A stretch of DNA of 64,000 nucleotides from Roseiarcus sp037446355 (lineage in GTDB: Bacteria > Pseudomonadota > Alphaproteobacteria > Rhizobiales > Beijerinckiaceae), in the NCBI GenBank assembly GCA_037446355.1, contig JBBIIT010000011.1, positions 10,561 through 74,560 of the forward strand, in the 5' to 3' direction. Of this stretch, positions 8,279 to 17,259 are shown one piece after another. The first letter of the stretch is position 1; every line of letters starts with the position of its first letter. A program made the translations under genes and the position numbers. Below the pieces are notes generated by a model, which did not search any database, was not told the origin of the DNA, and saw only the letters and a program-made list of their open reading frames with translations.

Positions 8279-9171
8279 GCAGCGCATTGAACTGGGACGA
8301 ATTCCGGTTGGTAAGGGCCATCGCCGATACGCGCTCCCTGGTCGGGGCGGCGGAGAGGCTCGGCTTGAACCACTCGACGGTGTTTCGGCGGCTGTCGACG
8401 CTGGAGCAGCAACTGGGCGTGCGACTATTCGAGCGCTCGCGCGCGGGATACCAGCCGACGCCCGCCGGCGAGGAAATGGTCGCGCTCGCCAGTCAAATGG
8501 GCGATTCGGTCGCTGACTTCGAGCGCCGCGTGGCGGGCCGCGACATCAAACCCAACGGCGACCTCAGCGTGACGACCGTCGACGCGCTCGCGCTCGCTGT
8601 GATGCCGCCGATTCTGGCTCGCTTCCGTGAAGCCCATCCCGGCGTCAACCTCGATCTCATCATCGCCAGCCAGGATCTCAATCTGTCGCGGCGCGACGCC
8701 GACGTCGCCCTTCGTGTGACCAGCGGACCCAGCGACACGCTGGTCGGTCGGAAGATTTGCAGGATAAAGTGGGCCGTCTACGCCAACCCCGAAATCGAGC
8801 GCCTCTACGGCGCCGACCTTGTCGCCCGCGCGCCGTGGGTCGCTTTCGGCGAGAACTACGGACCCGCGCGCGTTCGCCGCTGGCTGGAAAAGCATGTCGA
8901 CCGGCGGCGCCAGATATGCCGCGTCAACGCCGCGCTGGCGGTCGTCGAATTCGTCGCGCTCGGCGTCGGCGCGGCCGCGCTGCCCTGTTTCCTCGGCGAC
9001 GCCCGCGACGATCTCGTCCGCATTGGCGCTCCGCCGAGCGAACTCGAATCGGATCTTTGGCTGCTCACTCACGCCGATTTGCGCCATTCGGCGCGCGTAC
9101 GCGCGTTCATGGACTTCGCAGGAACGGAATTGATAAAACTGCGCAAGCTATTCGAGGGCGAAGAGGAATAA
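8275..9171 (+). CDS. LysR family transcriptional regulator
   Basis: The 298-residue protein has an N-terminal winged HTH (FRLVRAIADTRSLVGAAERLGLN, split here only to show position, residues about 9-31; the recognition part reads NHSTVFRRLSTLEQQLG) and a C-terminal LysR substrate-binding domain. The HTH differs from the usual 'SQSAVSRQI' by NHSTVFRRL, a variant often seen in alphaproteobacterial LysR regulators. It follows Sua5 on the same strand and converges on glutathione reductase with a 4-base gap, so its target cannot be deduced from a divergent neighbour. Confidence 0.88.
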   Translation: MSSALNWDEFRLVRAIADTRSLVGAAERLGLNHSTVFRRLSTLEQQLGVRLFERSRAGYQPTPAGEEMVALASQMGDSVADFERRVAGRDIKPNGDLSVTTVDALALAVMPPILARFREAHPGVNLDLIIASQDLNLSRRDADVALRVTSGPSDTLVGRKICRIKWAVYANPEIERLYGADLVARAPWVAFGENYGPARVRRWLEKHVDRRRQICRVNAALAVVEFVALGVGAAALPCFLGDARDDLVRIGAPPSELESDLWLLTHADLRHSARVRAFMDFAGTELIKLRKLFEGEEE

Positions 9172-9175
9172 TCCG

Positions 9176-10561
9176 TCAATCGCGCGCTATCGCGTCGCGC
9201 CCGACGCGATAGCTCGGCTTGCGCATCGTCACGAGTTCTTCCGCGGCGGTCGGATGCACGGCCATCGTCGAGTCGAGGTCGGCCTTGGTCGCCTTCATGT
9301 GAACCGCGACGGCGAGCAACTGGATCAGTTCGCCGGCCTCGGCGCCGAGAATATGCGCGCCAACGACCCGGTCGCTGGCGACGTCGACGATCAGTTTCAT
9401 GATCGCGCGCTCGGCCCCGCCCGTCAGCGTCGCCTTCATCGGTCGGAAATTGGCTTTATAGACGTCGACGGCGTCGAAACGTTCTTGCGCCTGAGCTTCG
9501 GTCAAGCCGACAGCGCCGATCTCCGGCGTCGTGAACACCGCGCTGGCGACGTTATGGTGGTCGACCCTTTGATTGGCGCCGGCGAATAACCGGTCGGCGA
9601 GCAGATGCCCCTCACGGATCGCCACCGGCGTAAGATTGATGCGGTTGGTGACGTCGCCGACCGCATGGATCGAACCGACATTGGTGGTCGAATCTGCGTC
9701 CACGATCAGCGCGCCGAGTTCGTCCAACGCGACGCCCGTAGCTTCGAGGCCGAGCCCGGCCGTGTTGGGCCGCCGTCCCGTGGCGATCAACACCTGGTCG
9801 AAGTCGCGCGTCTCGCCGTCGGAAAGCTCGACGCGCAAGTTCCCGCCGATCTTGTCGATGCGCTTGGGCAGGCATCCGAACCGCAGTTGCACGCCCGCGC
9901 GCGACATTTCCTCGCGCAGGCCCTCGCGCATGTCCTCGTCGAAGCCTCGCAGGACGTTGCTCGCGCGCATCACTTGCGTGACCTCGGCGCCGAGGCGCTG
10001 AAACAATGAGGCGAACTCGACCGCGATATAGCCGCCGCCGACAACGAGCAGTCGACGCGGAAACACCGGCAGATCGAAAATTTCGTTCGAACTGATCGCG
10101 TGTTCGAGGCCGGCGATTTCAGGTTGCATTTCGGGCCGCGCGCCCGTCGCGACGAGGATATGGCGGGCGCTGACGCGCTTGCCGCCGTCGAGCCGAACCT
10201 CGTGCGGACCGAGGATCTCAGCGCGGCGCTCGACGATCGCCACCCCGGCGTTCTCAAGATTGGCGCGATAGATCGCCGAAAGGCGCGAGATTTCCTTTTC
10301 CTTGGCGGCGACCAGCGCGGACCAATCGAAGCGCAACTCGCCGACGCTCCAGCCGAAGGCGCGCGCGTCGTGAAAGGAGTCGGCGAAACGGCTGGCGTAA
10401 ACCAGCAACTTCTTCGGCACGCAACCGCGGATGACGCAAGTTCCGCCGATGCGGAATTCCTCGGCCACCGTTGCGCGCGCCCCGTGCCCGGCCGCGATAC
10501 GCGCCGCGCGCACGCCGCCGGACCCCGCGCCGATGACGAAGAGATCGACGTCGAAATTCAT
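9176..10561 (-). CDS. gor: Glutathione-disulfide reductase
   Basis: This 461-residue flavoprotein reduces oxidised glutathione with NADPH in the cytoplasm. Visible are the N-terminal FAD motif GAGSGGVRAAR, the redox-active disulfide in GGTCVIRGCVPKKL, the second dinucleotide motif GGGYIAVEFASLF, and the C-terminal HPTAAEEL, which supplies the catalytic His-Glu of the partner subunit. The CVIRGC form and the preceding GGTC are typical of glutathione reductase rather than lipoamide dehydrogenase. A DUF2059 gene lies 46 bases upstream on the same strand, and rpiA precedes that, giving the order rpiA-DUF2059-gor common in Rhizobiales. Confidence 0.95.
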   Translation of the reverse strand: MNFDVDLFVIGAGSGGVRAARIAAGHGARATVAEEFRIGGTCVIRGCVPKKLLVYASRFADSFHDARAFGWSVGELRFDWSALVAAKEKEISRLSAIYRANLENAGVAIVERRAEILGPHEVRLDGGKRVSARHILVATGARPEMQPEIAGLEHAISSNEIFDLPVFPRRLLVVGGGYIAVEFASLFQRLGAEVTQVMRASNVLRGFDEDMREGLREEMSRAGVQLRFGCLPKRIDKIGGNLRVELSDGETRDFDQVLIATGRRPNTAGLGLEATGVALDELGALIVDADSTTNVGSIHAVGDVTNRINLTPVAIREGHLLADRLFAGANQRVDHHNVASAVFTTPEIGAVGLTEAQAQERFDAVDVYKANFRPMKATLTGGAERAIMKLIVDVASDRVVGAHILGAEAGELIQLLAVAVHMKATKADLDSTMAVHPTAAEELVTMRKPSYRVGRDAIARD

Positions 10562-10607
10562 CGCGCGGCCCTTTCTGCGAACCTGGCCGCCCGAGCAGCC
10601 GGAAGGA

Positions 10608-11123
10608 TCAGAACTCGAAACCCTTCTTCTTCATCTCCTCACGCACGCGCGGCAGTATCTCGGTCGTCAGCTTCTGCCGCCAGGCCTCGCCCGAGGCGTC
10701 GAGTTGCTCAAGCACGGGCACTTGCGAGTCGAGATATTTCCTGCCGGTCGGGCTGTCGAAGAAAGCGGCGGTGTCCTTGAGTTCCTGTTCGCTCATGCGA
10801 GCGGCCAGGACATGCGCGAGGTCGTCGAGCACGACGGCTTCGGATTTGTTGAATTCGGCGCCGACCGTGGCGACGGTTTCGGTCATCGCCGCCTTCATTT
10901 CCGGATGCGTCGTAACGACGTTGTGGGCGAGCTGGGCGAGCATCGACGGCACGACGGAATCGACGGTCTTTTTCAAGCCGACTTCGTCGAGGATCTTGGC
11001 GGCGGTCGCCAGCGCCGCCGGCGAGGGATCGGCGGCGCGCGCGGCCGGCGGCGCGGCGATCGCTCCGAACAGCGCGAGCGCGACGATCGCGCTCTTGGCT
11101 CTCATGCCTTCGGAATATTTCAT
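10608..11123 (-). CDS. DUF2059 domain exported protein
   Basis: The 171-residue protein has a Sec signal peptide (AIVALALFGAIAAPPAARA) and a helical DUF2059 domain. The typical block SEQELKDTAAFFDSPTGRKY is visible in the second half; this motif recurs in the family, whose function is unknown. The ATG at 11123 is supported by AGGAG 7 bases upstream; a second ATG at 11105 would still keep the signal peptide. It lies 25 bases downstream of rpiA and 46 bases upstream of gor on the same strand, so the three genes probably form one transcription unit. Confidence 0.85.
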   Translation of the reverse strand: MKYSEGMRAKSAIVALALFGAIAAPPAARAADPSPAALATAAKILDEVGLKKTVDSVVPSMLAQLAHNVVTTHPEMKAAMTETVATVGAEFNKSEAVVLDDLAHVLAARMSEQELKDTAAFFDSPTGRKYLDSQVPVLEQLDASGEAWRQKLTTEILPRVREEMKKKGFEF

Positions 11124-11148
11124 CGCTTCGCTCCTATCGGTCGAGCGG

Positions 11149-11850
11149 TCACGCCCGCGGTTCCAGAATTTCGACGCCCTGCGGGCCGGCGACGATCGCC
11201 GCGCTCGCCAGGCCGAGAAAGAGTCCGTGATCGACAACGCCCGGCAACGCCGCCAGCGCGGCGGCCAGGGCTTCGGCGTCGGGGATCGCCCCGAACGCGC
11301 AATCGAGGATATAGTGCCCGCCATCGGTGACGAAGACCTCGCCGCCACGTCGGCGCAGATCGATCGGACCGGCGAGCCCGAGGCGTTCGCAAACGCGCGC
11401 AAGGCGCATCTGAGTCGATACCAGACCAAACGGGACAACCTCGACCGGCAAGGGGAAAGCCCCGAGCCGCGCGACCTTCTTGGAAGCGTCCGAGATCACG
11501 AGCATCCGTTCCGACGACGCCGCTACGATTTTCTCACGCAGCAGCGCGCCGCCGCCGCCTTTGATCAAGCGCAGGGCCGGGTCGAGTTCGTCAGCGCCGT
11601 CGATCGTCAGATCGAGTTCGGGACAATCATCGAGCGTCGTCAACCTGACGCCGAGCGCCTCCGCCTGTTTGCGCGTCGCCTCGGACGTGGGTACGCCAAC
11701 GACATCAAGACCGTCGCGCACGGCGGCACCGAGCAGATCGACGAAATGCTTGGCGGTCGAACCGGTGCCAAGACCGAGCCTCATGCCCGGCCGCACATAA
11801 TCCATCGCCCGTTCGGCGGCCCGGCGTTTGAAACTGTCGCTGTCGACCAA
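11149..11850 (-). CDS. rpiA: Ribose-5-phosphate isomerase A
   Basis: The 233-residue enzyme interconverts ribose 5-phosphate and ribulose 5-phosphate in the pentose phosphate pathway. Family blocks seen are GLGTGSTAKHFVDLLG (phosphate-binding), DGADELDPALRLIKGGGGA and the active-site region LREKIVAAS. The start is TTG at 11850: GGGAG lies 7 bases upstream and the N-terminus then has the family's usual length before RAAERAMDYV. It is the first gene of a probable rpiA-DUF2059-gor unit that would link NADPH-yielding sugar metabolism and glutathione reduction, though this link is inference. Confidence 0.95.
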   Translation of the reverse strand: MVDSDSFKRRAAERAMDYVRPGMRLGLGTGSTAKHFVDLLGAAVRDGLDVVGVPTSEATRKQAEALGVRLTTLDDCPELDLTIDGADELDPALRLIKGGGGALLREKIVAASSERMLVISDASKKVARLGAFPLPVEVVPFGLVSTQMRLARVCERLGLAGPIDLRRRGGEVFVTDGGHYILDCAFGAIPDAEALAAALAALPGVVDHGLFLGLASAAIVAGPQGVEILEPRA

Positions 11851-11964
11851 GCGCGGCTCCCGCTTTTGTTCTTGCCCTTGCGCGCCGGAGAACAGCGTCG
11901 ACCGGCGCGCGGCCGGGCGTAACCGCTCGCGGCGGGAAAGGCAAATAGCGGGGGCTGCGACCGA

Positions 11965-13242
11965 TCAGCCCTTCGCGGCTTCGACCGTATCCTCGTAGCT
12001 GCGCAGACCCGTGCGCGGTGCGTTGACCAGCACCGCCATGTTGCCTGGCGCGTGCTGATTCTTCCACATTTTCGTGTGCGCGACCGGGATTTGGCCCCAG
12101 GGGAACACTTCGGACATGCAGGGGTCGATGCGACGCTCGATGACGAACTTGTTGGCCGCCGACGCCTGCTTCAGATTGGCGAAATGCGAACCTTGGATGC
12201 GCTTTTGCCGCATCCAGACGAAGCGGGCGTCGAAGGTGAGATTGAACCCGGTGGTGCCGGCGCAGAACACCACCATGCCGCCGCGCTTAACGACGAAACA
12301 AGAGGCCGGAAACGTCTGCTCGCCCGGATGTTCGAACACGGTATCGACATCCCGCTTGCCGGTGATGTCCCAGATCGCTTTGCCGAACTTGCGCGCTTCG
12401 GCCATGTAGGCGTTGTATTCGGGCGTGTTGACCTTCGGCAGCTGACCCCAGCAGTTGAAATTCTTGCGATTGATGACGCCCTTCGCGCCGAGCGACATCA
12501 CGTATTCCCGCTTGGATTCGTCGGAGATGACACCGATCGCATTGGCGCCGGCGGCGGCGCAAAGCTGCACGCCGAACACGCCGAGGCCCCCCGATGCGCC
12601 CCAGACCAGAACGTTGTCGCCCGGTTTCAACCGATGCGGCTCATGGCCGAACAACATGCGGTAGGCCGTGGCGAGCGTGAGCGTGTAGGAGGCGCTCTCC
12701 TCCCAAGTCAGGTGCTTGGGACGCGGCATCAACTGGCGATCTTGAACGCGGCAGAACTGACCGAACGAACCGTCCGGGGTCTCGTAGCCCCAGATGCGCT
12801 GCGAGGCCGAAAACATCGGATCGCCGCCGTTGCATTCTTCGTCGTCGCCGTCGTCCTGGTTACAGTGGACGACGACTTCGTCGCCAACTTTCCAGCGTTT
12901 GACTTTGGCGCCGACCGCCCACACTACGCCCGCCGCGTCCGATCCAGCGATATGGTAGGGGTTCTTGTGCACGTCGAGCACCGAAACCGGCTCGCCGAGC
13001 GCGGCCCAGACGCCGTTGTAATTGACGCCCGCGGCCATCACCAACACCAGCACGTCATGACTGTCGAGCTTCCAGGTCGGCACGACCTCGACTTGCATCG
13101 ATTGCTCCGGCGGTCCGTGCCGTTCCTTGCGAACCACCCAAGCGTACATGTTCGCCGGCACATGGCCCAGCGGCGGAATTTCGCCGATTTCGTATAGATC
13201 CTTCGTCGGCGCGTCCCCGGCGGACGCAGTCGTTCTGGTCAT
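11965..13242 (-). CDS. ccr: Crotonyl-CoA carboxylase/reductase
   Basis: The 425-residue protein belongs to the medium-chain dehydrogenase family and matches Ccr, which reductively carboxylates crotonyl-CoA with NADPH and CO2 to ethylmalonyl-CoA, the key step of the ethylmalonyl-CoA pathway. The NADPH motif VLVWGASGGLGVFGVQL and the Ccr-specific segments GGDPMFSASQRIWGYET and DVDTVFEHPGEQTFP are visible. The long N-terminal part with LYEIGEIPPLGHVP is also Ccr-typical and absent from ordinary quinone reductases. The ATG at 13242 follows GAGGAG by 4 bases. The gene diverges from a membrane-protein gene and ecm, so the pathway's two signature enzymes are near neighbours. Confidence 0.97.
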   Translation of the reverse strand: MTRTTASAGDAPTKDLYEIGEIPPLGHVPANMYAWVVRKERHGPPEQSMQVEVVPTWKLDSHDVLVLVMAAGVNYNGVWAALGEPVSVLDVHKNPYHIAGSDAAGVVWAVGAKVKRWKVGDEVVVHCNQDDGDDEECNGGDPMFSASQRIWGYETPDGSFGQFCRVQDRQLMPRPKHLTWEESASYTLTLATAYRMLFGHEPHRLKPGDNVLVWGASGGLGVFGVQLCAAAGANAIGVISDESKREYVMSLGAKGVINRKNFNCWGQLPKVNTPEYNAYMAEARKFGKAIWDITGKRDVDTVFEHPGEQTFPASCFVVKRGGMVVFCAGTTGFNLTFDARFVWMRQKRIQGSHFANLKQASAANKFVIERRIDPCMSEVFPWGQIPVAHTKMWKNQHAPGNMAVLVNAPRTGLRSYEDTVEAAKG

Positions 13243-13528
13243 GGCGCTCCTCATCGGCGCGCTTCGGCGCGCCTAGTTGCCGGCGTTGGGTCCGCCTCTG
13301 CGCAAGGCCACCCTTCTGTTGCGTTGCAGCATGTCCGGCGACGCGATCAAAAGCAATACCCCTTTCGACGCGGGAGGCACGGGCGGCGCGTCGCCGGCGA
13401 CGACGTTTGCGTCAGCGCCGGCTTCACCATCCAAAAACCAATTTGTGGCTTACTAGGCTGCCGCTCGCGCGTGCGGGCGGCGATTCGCGGCCCCGGCCGC
13501 CGGCTTTCCCTTAGAGGGGGAACGCGTA

Positions 13529-13849
13529 ATGTATGCGCTAAAGCCATTGTTCGAATTGATCGGCAACCTCGATGGGTTCGAGGCGACCGCCTTTTGGCTA
13601 TCCGCCTTCGTCCTATACGTGTTTTCTGGCTTTTTTGTCGATTATATTATGCAGCGACAAGGTTTTGGGCCGTATATAAATGGCATATTTGTGTATGTCG
13701 GCTTATTTATTGGAATTTATATTCGCTATAATTATTTTATGCAATATCCGTTTCCGAGTTACGAACCATATCTTACCTTTGGATTATTATTTGGATCGAT
13801 CGCGATATTGTTTGTGGTATTGGCGTTTCTGCGCAACCGCTTCACCTGA
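13529..13849 (+). CDS. Hypothetical three-helix membrane protein, AT-rich gene
   Basis: The 106-residue product has three predicted transmembrane helices, at about residues 18-38, 48-67 and 80-101, and no recognisable catalytic motif. AGGGGG lies 8 bases before the ATG. Its codons (many TAT, ATT, TTT, AAT) are clearly AT-richer than those of ccr and ecm on either side, which suggests acquisition by transfer or relaxed selection. It sits between ccr and ecm, on the ecm strand, 113 bases before ecm. I do not recognise the family; a role in transport or in the ethylmalonyl-CoA pathway would be speculation. Confidence 0.7.
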   Translation: MYALKPLFELIGNLDGFEATAFWLSAFVLYVFSGFFVDYIMQRQGFGPYINGIFVYVGLFIGIYIRYNYFMQYPFPSYEPYLTFGLLFGSIAILFVVLAFLRNRFT

Positions 13850-13962
13850 CTCGCGGCGCCGCTCGCGCGGCGACTTCGACCTCTTGCCTGTAGCTCGACC
13901 GATTTTTTTCTGCGATTGTGCTCTGCACAAGAATTGCCGCAACGCAGGAGCCGGACTCGGGC

Positions 13963-15951
13963 ATGGGATCGACGAAAACGGGACCGAAGGCGCAAGAGCG
14001 CGACAAGCCGTGGATTTTCCGCACTTACGCCGGGCATTCCAACGCGGTCGAATCCAACAAGCTCTATCGCGCCAATCTCGCCAAGGGCCAGACCGGCCTT
14101 TCGATCGCCTTCGATCTGCCGACCCAGACCGGCTACGACAGCGACCATCCGCTCGCGCGCGGGGAAGTCGGCAAGGTCGGCGTCGCGATTTCGCATATCG
14201 GCGACATGCGGGCCTTATTCGATCAAATTCCGGTCGCGACGATGAATACGTCGATGACGATCAACGCCACCGCGCCCTGGCTGATGGCGCTCTTTATCGC
14301 TGTCGCCGACGAACAGGGCGCGCCGCGCGCCGGGCTGCAAGGCACGACGCAGAACGACATCATCAAGGAATATCTTTCACGAGGCTCGTACGTTTTCGCG
14401 CCCGGCCCGTCGCTGCGCCTGACCAAGGATCTCATTCTCTTTTGCGCGCGCGAGACGCCGAAGTTCAACCCGATGAATGTCTGCTCCTATCATTTGCAGG
14501 AGGCGGGGGCGACGCCGGTGCAGGAGCTGAGCTATGCGCTCGCGACCGCGATCGCCGTGCTCGACCGCGTTCGAGAATCCGGTGAGGTCAGCCCGGAGCG
14601 CTTCGCCGATGTCGTCGGGCAGATCTCCTTTTTCGTCAATGCGGGGATGCGCTTCGTCACCGAGCTGGCGAAAATGCGCGCCTTCGCGGAACTCTGGGAC
14701 GAAATCGCGCGCGAACGTTATGGCGTCGCCGATGCCGCCAAGCGCCGGTTCCGCTATGGCGTGCAGGTCAATTCGCTCGGACTGACCGAGCAGCAGCCCG
14801 AGAACAACGCCTATCGCATCCTGATCGAGATGCTGTCGGTAGTTCTTTCCAAGTCCGCGCGCGCGCGCGCCGTGCAACTGCCCGCCTGGAACGAGGCGCT
14901 CGGCTTGCCGCGCCCGTTCGATCAGCAATGGTCGCTGCGGATGCAGCAGATCATGGCCTACGAGACGGACCTGCTGGAATACGGCGATCTCTTCGACGGC
15001 TCGAAAGCGATGGACGCCAAGGTCTCGGGGTTGAAGGCGGAGGCGAAAGCCGAACTCGCGGCGATCGACGCAATGGGCGGCGCGATCGCCGCGATCGAGA
15101 GCGGCTACATGAAGGGCAAGCTCGTCGAATCCAACACGCGCCGGTTGGAGGCGATCGAGCGCGGCGAGCAGATCGTCGTCGGAGTCAACGCCTTCACCAC
15201 GACCGACCCCTCGCCGCTCACTTCAGGCGACAACCTGATTCTCACCCCTTCGGTCGAGGTCGAAGCCGAGCAGATCGAACGCCTGCGAGCCTGGCGCGCG
15301 GGCCGCGACGAAGCGCGGGTACGCGAGGCGCTGGCGCAATTGCGCAAGGCGGCGGCGAGCGGCGCCAACGTGATGCCGGCCTCGATCGAGGCGGCCAAAG
15401 CCGGCGCCACGACAGGCGAATGGGGTGCGACCTTACGCGCGGAATTTGGCGAATACCGCGCGCCGACCGGCGTTCGCTCGCAGGCGCGCCAGGAGGCCGC
15501 CGATCTCGACGAATTGCGCGCCGAGGTGCAGCGCGTTTCGCTGAAACTCGGCAAGCGCCTGAAATTCGTCGTCGGCAAACCCGGGCTCGACGGACATTCC
15601 AACGGCGCCGAACAGATCGCGGTGCGCGCGACCGACGCCGGCATGGACGTCATCTATGACGGAATCCGGCTGACGCCGGCCGATATCGTCGAGCGCGCCA
15701 AGGACGGTGCCCATGTCGTCGGGCTTTCCATCCTGTCGGGTTCGCACGTCGCGATGACCCGCGAAGTGCTGAAGGGCATGAAAGCGGCGGGCCTCGGGCA
15801 TATCCCCGTGATCGTCGGCGGCATCATCCCGCCGGAGGACGCGGCGATGCTGAAAGCCGAAGGCGTCGCCGCGATTTACACGCCCAAGGACTTCGCCATC
15901 AATCGGATCATGGCCGACATCGTCGCGCAGGTGGAGCGAAAGCTGGCTTGA
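13963..15951 (+). CDS. ecm: Ethylmalonyl-CoA mutase (MeaA-type, B12-dependent)
   Basis: The 662-residue protein is a single-chain acyl-CoA mutase with an N-terminal substrate barrel and a C-terminal cobalamin-binding domain. The barrel contains IAFDLPTQTGYDSDHP and TTQNDIIKEYLSRGSYVF; the B12 domain contains GLDGHSNGAEQIAV (the DxHxxG motif with the Co-ligand His) and SILSGSHV (the SxL/GG region). Its size and divergence from methylmalonyl-CoA mutase match Ecm/MeaA, which converts ethylmalonyl-CoA to methylsuccinyl-CoA. The ATG at 13963 is chosen; a GTG at 13918 adds 15 unrelated residues, but no strong ribosome site separates the two. Nearby ccr supports the pathway assignment. Confidence 0.95.
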   Translation: MGSTKTGPKAQERDKPWIFRTYAGHSNAVESNKLYRANLAKGQTGLSIAFDLPTQTGYDSDHPLARGEVGKVGVAISHIGDMRALFDQIPVATMNTSMTINATAPWLMALFIAVADEQGAPRAGLQGTTQNDIIKEYLSRGSYVFAPGPSLRLTKDLILFCARETPKFNPMNVCSYHLQEAGATPVQELSYALATAIAVLDRVRESGEVSPERFADVVGQISFFVNAGMRFVTELAKMRAFAELWDEIARERYGVADAAKRRFRYGVQVNSLGLTEQQPENNAYRILIEMLSVVLSKSARARAVQLPAWNEALGLPRPFDQQWSLRMQQIMAYETDLLEYGDLFDGSKAMDAKVSGLKAEAKAELAAIDAMGGAIAAIESGYMKGKLVESNTRRLEAIERGEQIVVGVNAFTTTDPSPLTSGDNLILTPSVEVEAEQIERLRAWRAGRDEARVREALAQLRKAAASGANVMPASIEAAKAGATTGEWGATLRAEFGEYRAPTGVRSQARQEAADLDELRAEVQRVSLKLGKRLKFVVGKPGLDGHSNGAEQIAVRATDAGMDVIYDGIRLTPADIVERAKDGAHVVGLSILSGSHVAMTREVLKGMKAAGLGHIPVIVGGIIPPEDAAMLKAEGVAAIYTPKDFAINRIMADIVAQVERKLA

Positions 15952-15982
15952 CGGCGCCGAAACTCGCGGCGCACAAAAGCGC

Positions 15983-16390
15983 ATGGACGCGTCGAAACGC
16001 ATCGACGAACTTGTCGCGAGCCTAGCCGACTGGCGCGGCGAAACGTTCGCGCATATCCGCAAAATCATTCTCGAAGCCGATCCGGAGATCTTCGAGGAAT
16101 GGAAGTGGATGGGCAGCCCGGTGTGGTCCCGCGACGGCATTATCGCGGTTGCCAACGCCCACAAGGGCAAGGTGAAGCTCACCTTCGACCACGGGGCGCG
16201 CCTGCCCGATCCCGACAAGCTCTTCAACGCCGGTCTTGCGGGCAATCAGAGGCGGGCGATCGACTTTTTCGAGGGCGACCGAGTCAACCAGCGCGCGCTC
16301 ACCGCGCTCGTTCGCGCCGCCGTCGCTCTCAATCAGCAGAAGTTGAAGAAAAAAGCGCCTTCGAAAGCGCCCAACAACAAACAAGCGTGA
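15983..16390 (+). CDS. DUF1801 domain protein
   Basis: The 135-residue protein matches the DUF1801 fold: the segments FAHIRKIILEADPEIFEEWK, WKWMGSPVWS and KVKLTFDHGARLPDP are typical of this YdhG-like family, which has no assigned chemistry. The C-terminus is Lys-rich (LKKKAPSKAPNNK), suggesting a flexible basic tail. It starts 31 bases after ecm on the same strand and may be read from the ecm transcript, but nothing in the protein ties it to the ethylmalonyl-CoA pathway. phaB converges on it from the other side. Confidence 0.82.
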   Translation: MDASKRIDELVASLADWRGETFAHIRKIILEADPEIFEEWKWMGSPVWSRDGIIAVANAHKGKVKLTFDHGARLPDPDKLFNAGLAGNQRRAIDFFEGDRVNQRALTALVRAAVALNQQKLKKKAPSKAPNNKQA

Positions 16391-16461
16391 GATGCGCGCT
16401 TGGCGCCTTGACGCGCCTCGCACGTCCCCGTCCGTCGCGCGGGCGGAGACGAGCGATGCGA

Positions 16462-17187
16462 TCAGGTCATCGCCTGGCCGCCGTTGGCGGACAGCGTCGA
16501 TCCCGTGATGAAGCCGGCGTCGTCGGAGGCGAGGAACACGACGCAGCGCGCGATTTCCTCGGGCTGGCCGAGACGACGCACGGGGATTTGCGGCAGGATC
16601 GCTTTCTCCAATACGTCCTTCGGCACCGCCATCACCATTTCGGTGGCGATGTAGCCGGGGCAGATCGCATTGACGGTGACGCCCTTGTTGGCGTTTTCCT
16701 GCGCCAGCGCCTTGGTGAACCCGAGATCGCCGGCCTTGGACGCGGAGTAGTTGACCTGACCCATCTGGCCCTTCTGGCCGTTGATCGAGGAGATGTTGAT
16801 GATGCGGCCGAAGCCGCGCTCACGCATTCCCTCGATGACGGGGCGGCACATGTTGAACAGCGAATTGAGGTTGGTGTTGATGACGGCGTACCATTGCTCC
16901 GGCGTCATTTTGTGAAACATGCCGTCCTTGGTGATGCCGGCGTTGTTGACGAGCACGTCGACGGGTCCAAGATCCGTGGCGACCTGGCCGAGGCCGGCGA
17001 CGCAGGCGTCGTAATTGCCGACGTCCCACTTGTAGACGTGAACGCCCGTCTCCGCCTTGAACTTGGCGGCCGCCTCGTCGTTGCCGTGATAGGTTGCGGC
17101 GACCTTGTAACCGGCCGCGACGAGGCCCTTGGAAATCGCGGCGCCAATGCCTCGCGTGCCTCCGGTGACAACGGCAACTCTGCTCAT
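16462..17187 (-). CDS. phaB: Acetoacetyl-CoA reductase
   Basis: The 241-residue short-chain dehydrogenase reduces acetoacetyl-CoA to (R)-3-hydroxybutyryl-CoA with NADPH, the second step of PHB synthesis. The Rossmann motif TGGTRGIGAAI, the catalytic YSASK with the preceding NISSINGQKGQMGQ, and the PhaB-specific PGYIATEMVMAVP segment are all present. It lies 72 bases after phaA on the same strand, forming the phaA-phaB operon. Its product is also the precursor of the crotonyl-CoA used by Ccr, which links storage to the ethylmalonyl-CoA pathway. Confidence 0.97.
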   Translation of the reverse strand: MSRVAVVTGGTRGIGAAISKGLVAAGYKVAATYHGNDEAAAKFKAETGVHVYKWDVGNYDACVAGLGQVATDLGPVDVLVNNAGITKDGMFHKMTPEQWYAVINTNLNSLFNMCRPVIEGMRERGFGRIINISSINGQKGQMGQVNYSASKAGDLGFTKALAQENANKGVTVNAICPGYIATEMVMAVPKDVLEKAILPQIPVRRLGQPEEIARCVVFLASDDAGFITGSTLSANGGQAMT

Positions 17188-17259
17188 AGTCTCAACTCCT
17201 TGGATGGTTTCGTCCCTTGAGGAGGCGGCCTCGACGGGCCGCGCTCCCGCTGAATCGGC

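Noticed and set aside
16391..16461. Hairpin between the DUF1801 gene and phaB as terminator
   Set aside because: The stem has two mismatches and no T run.
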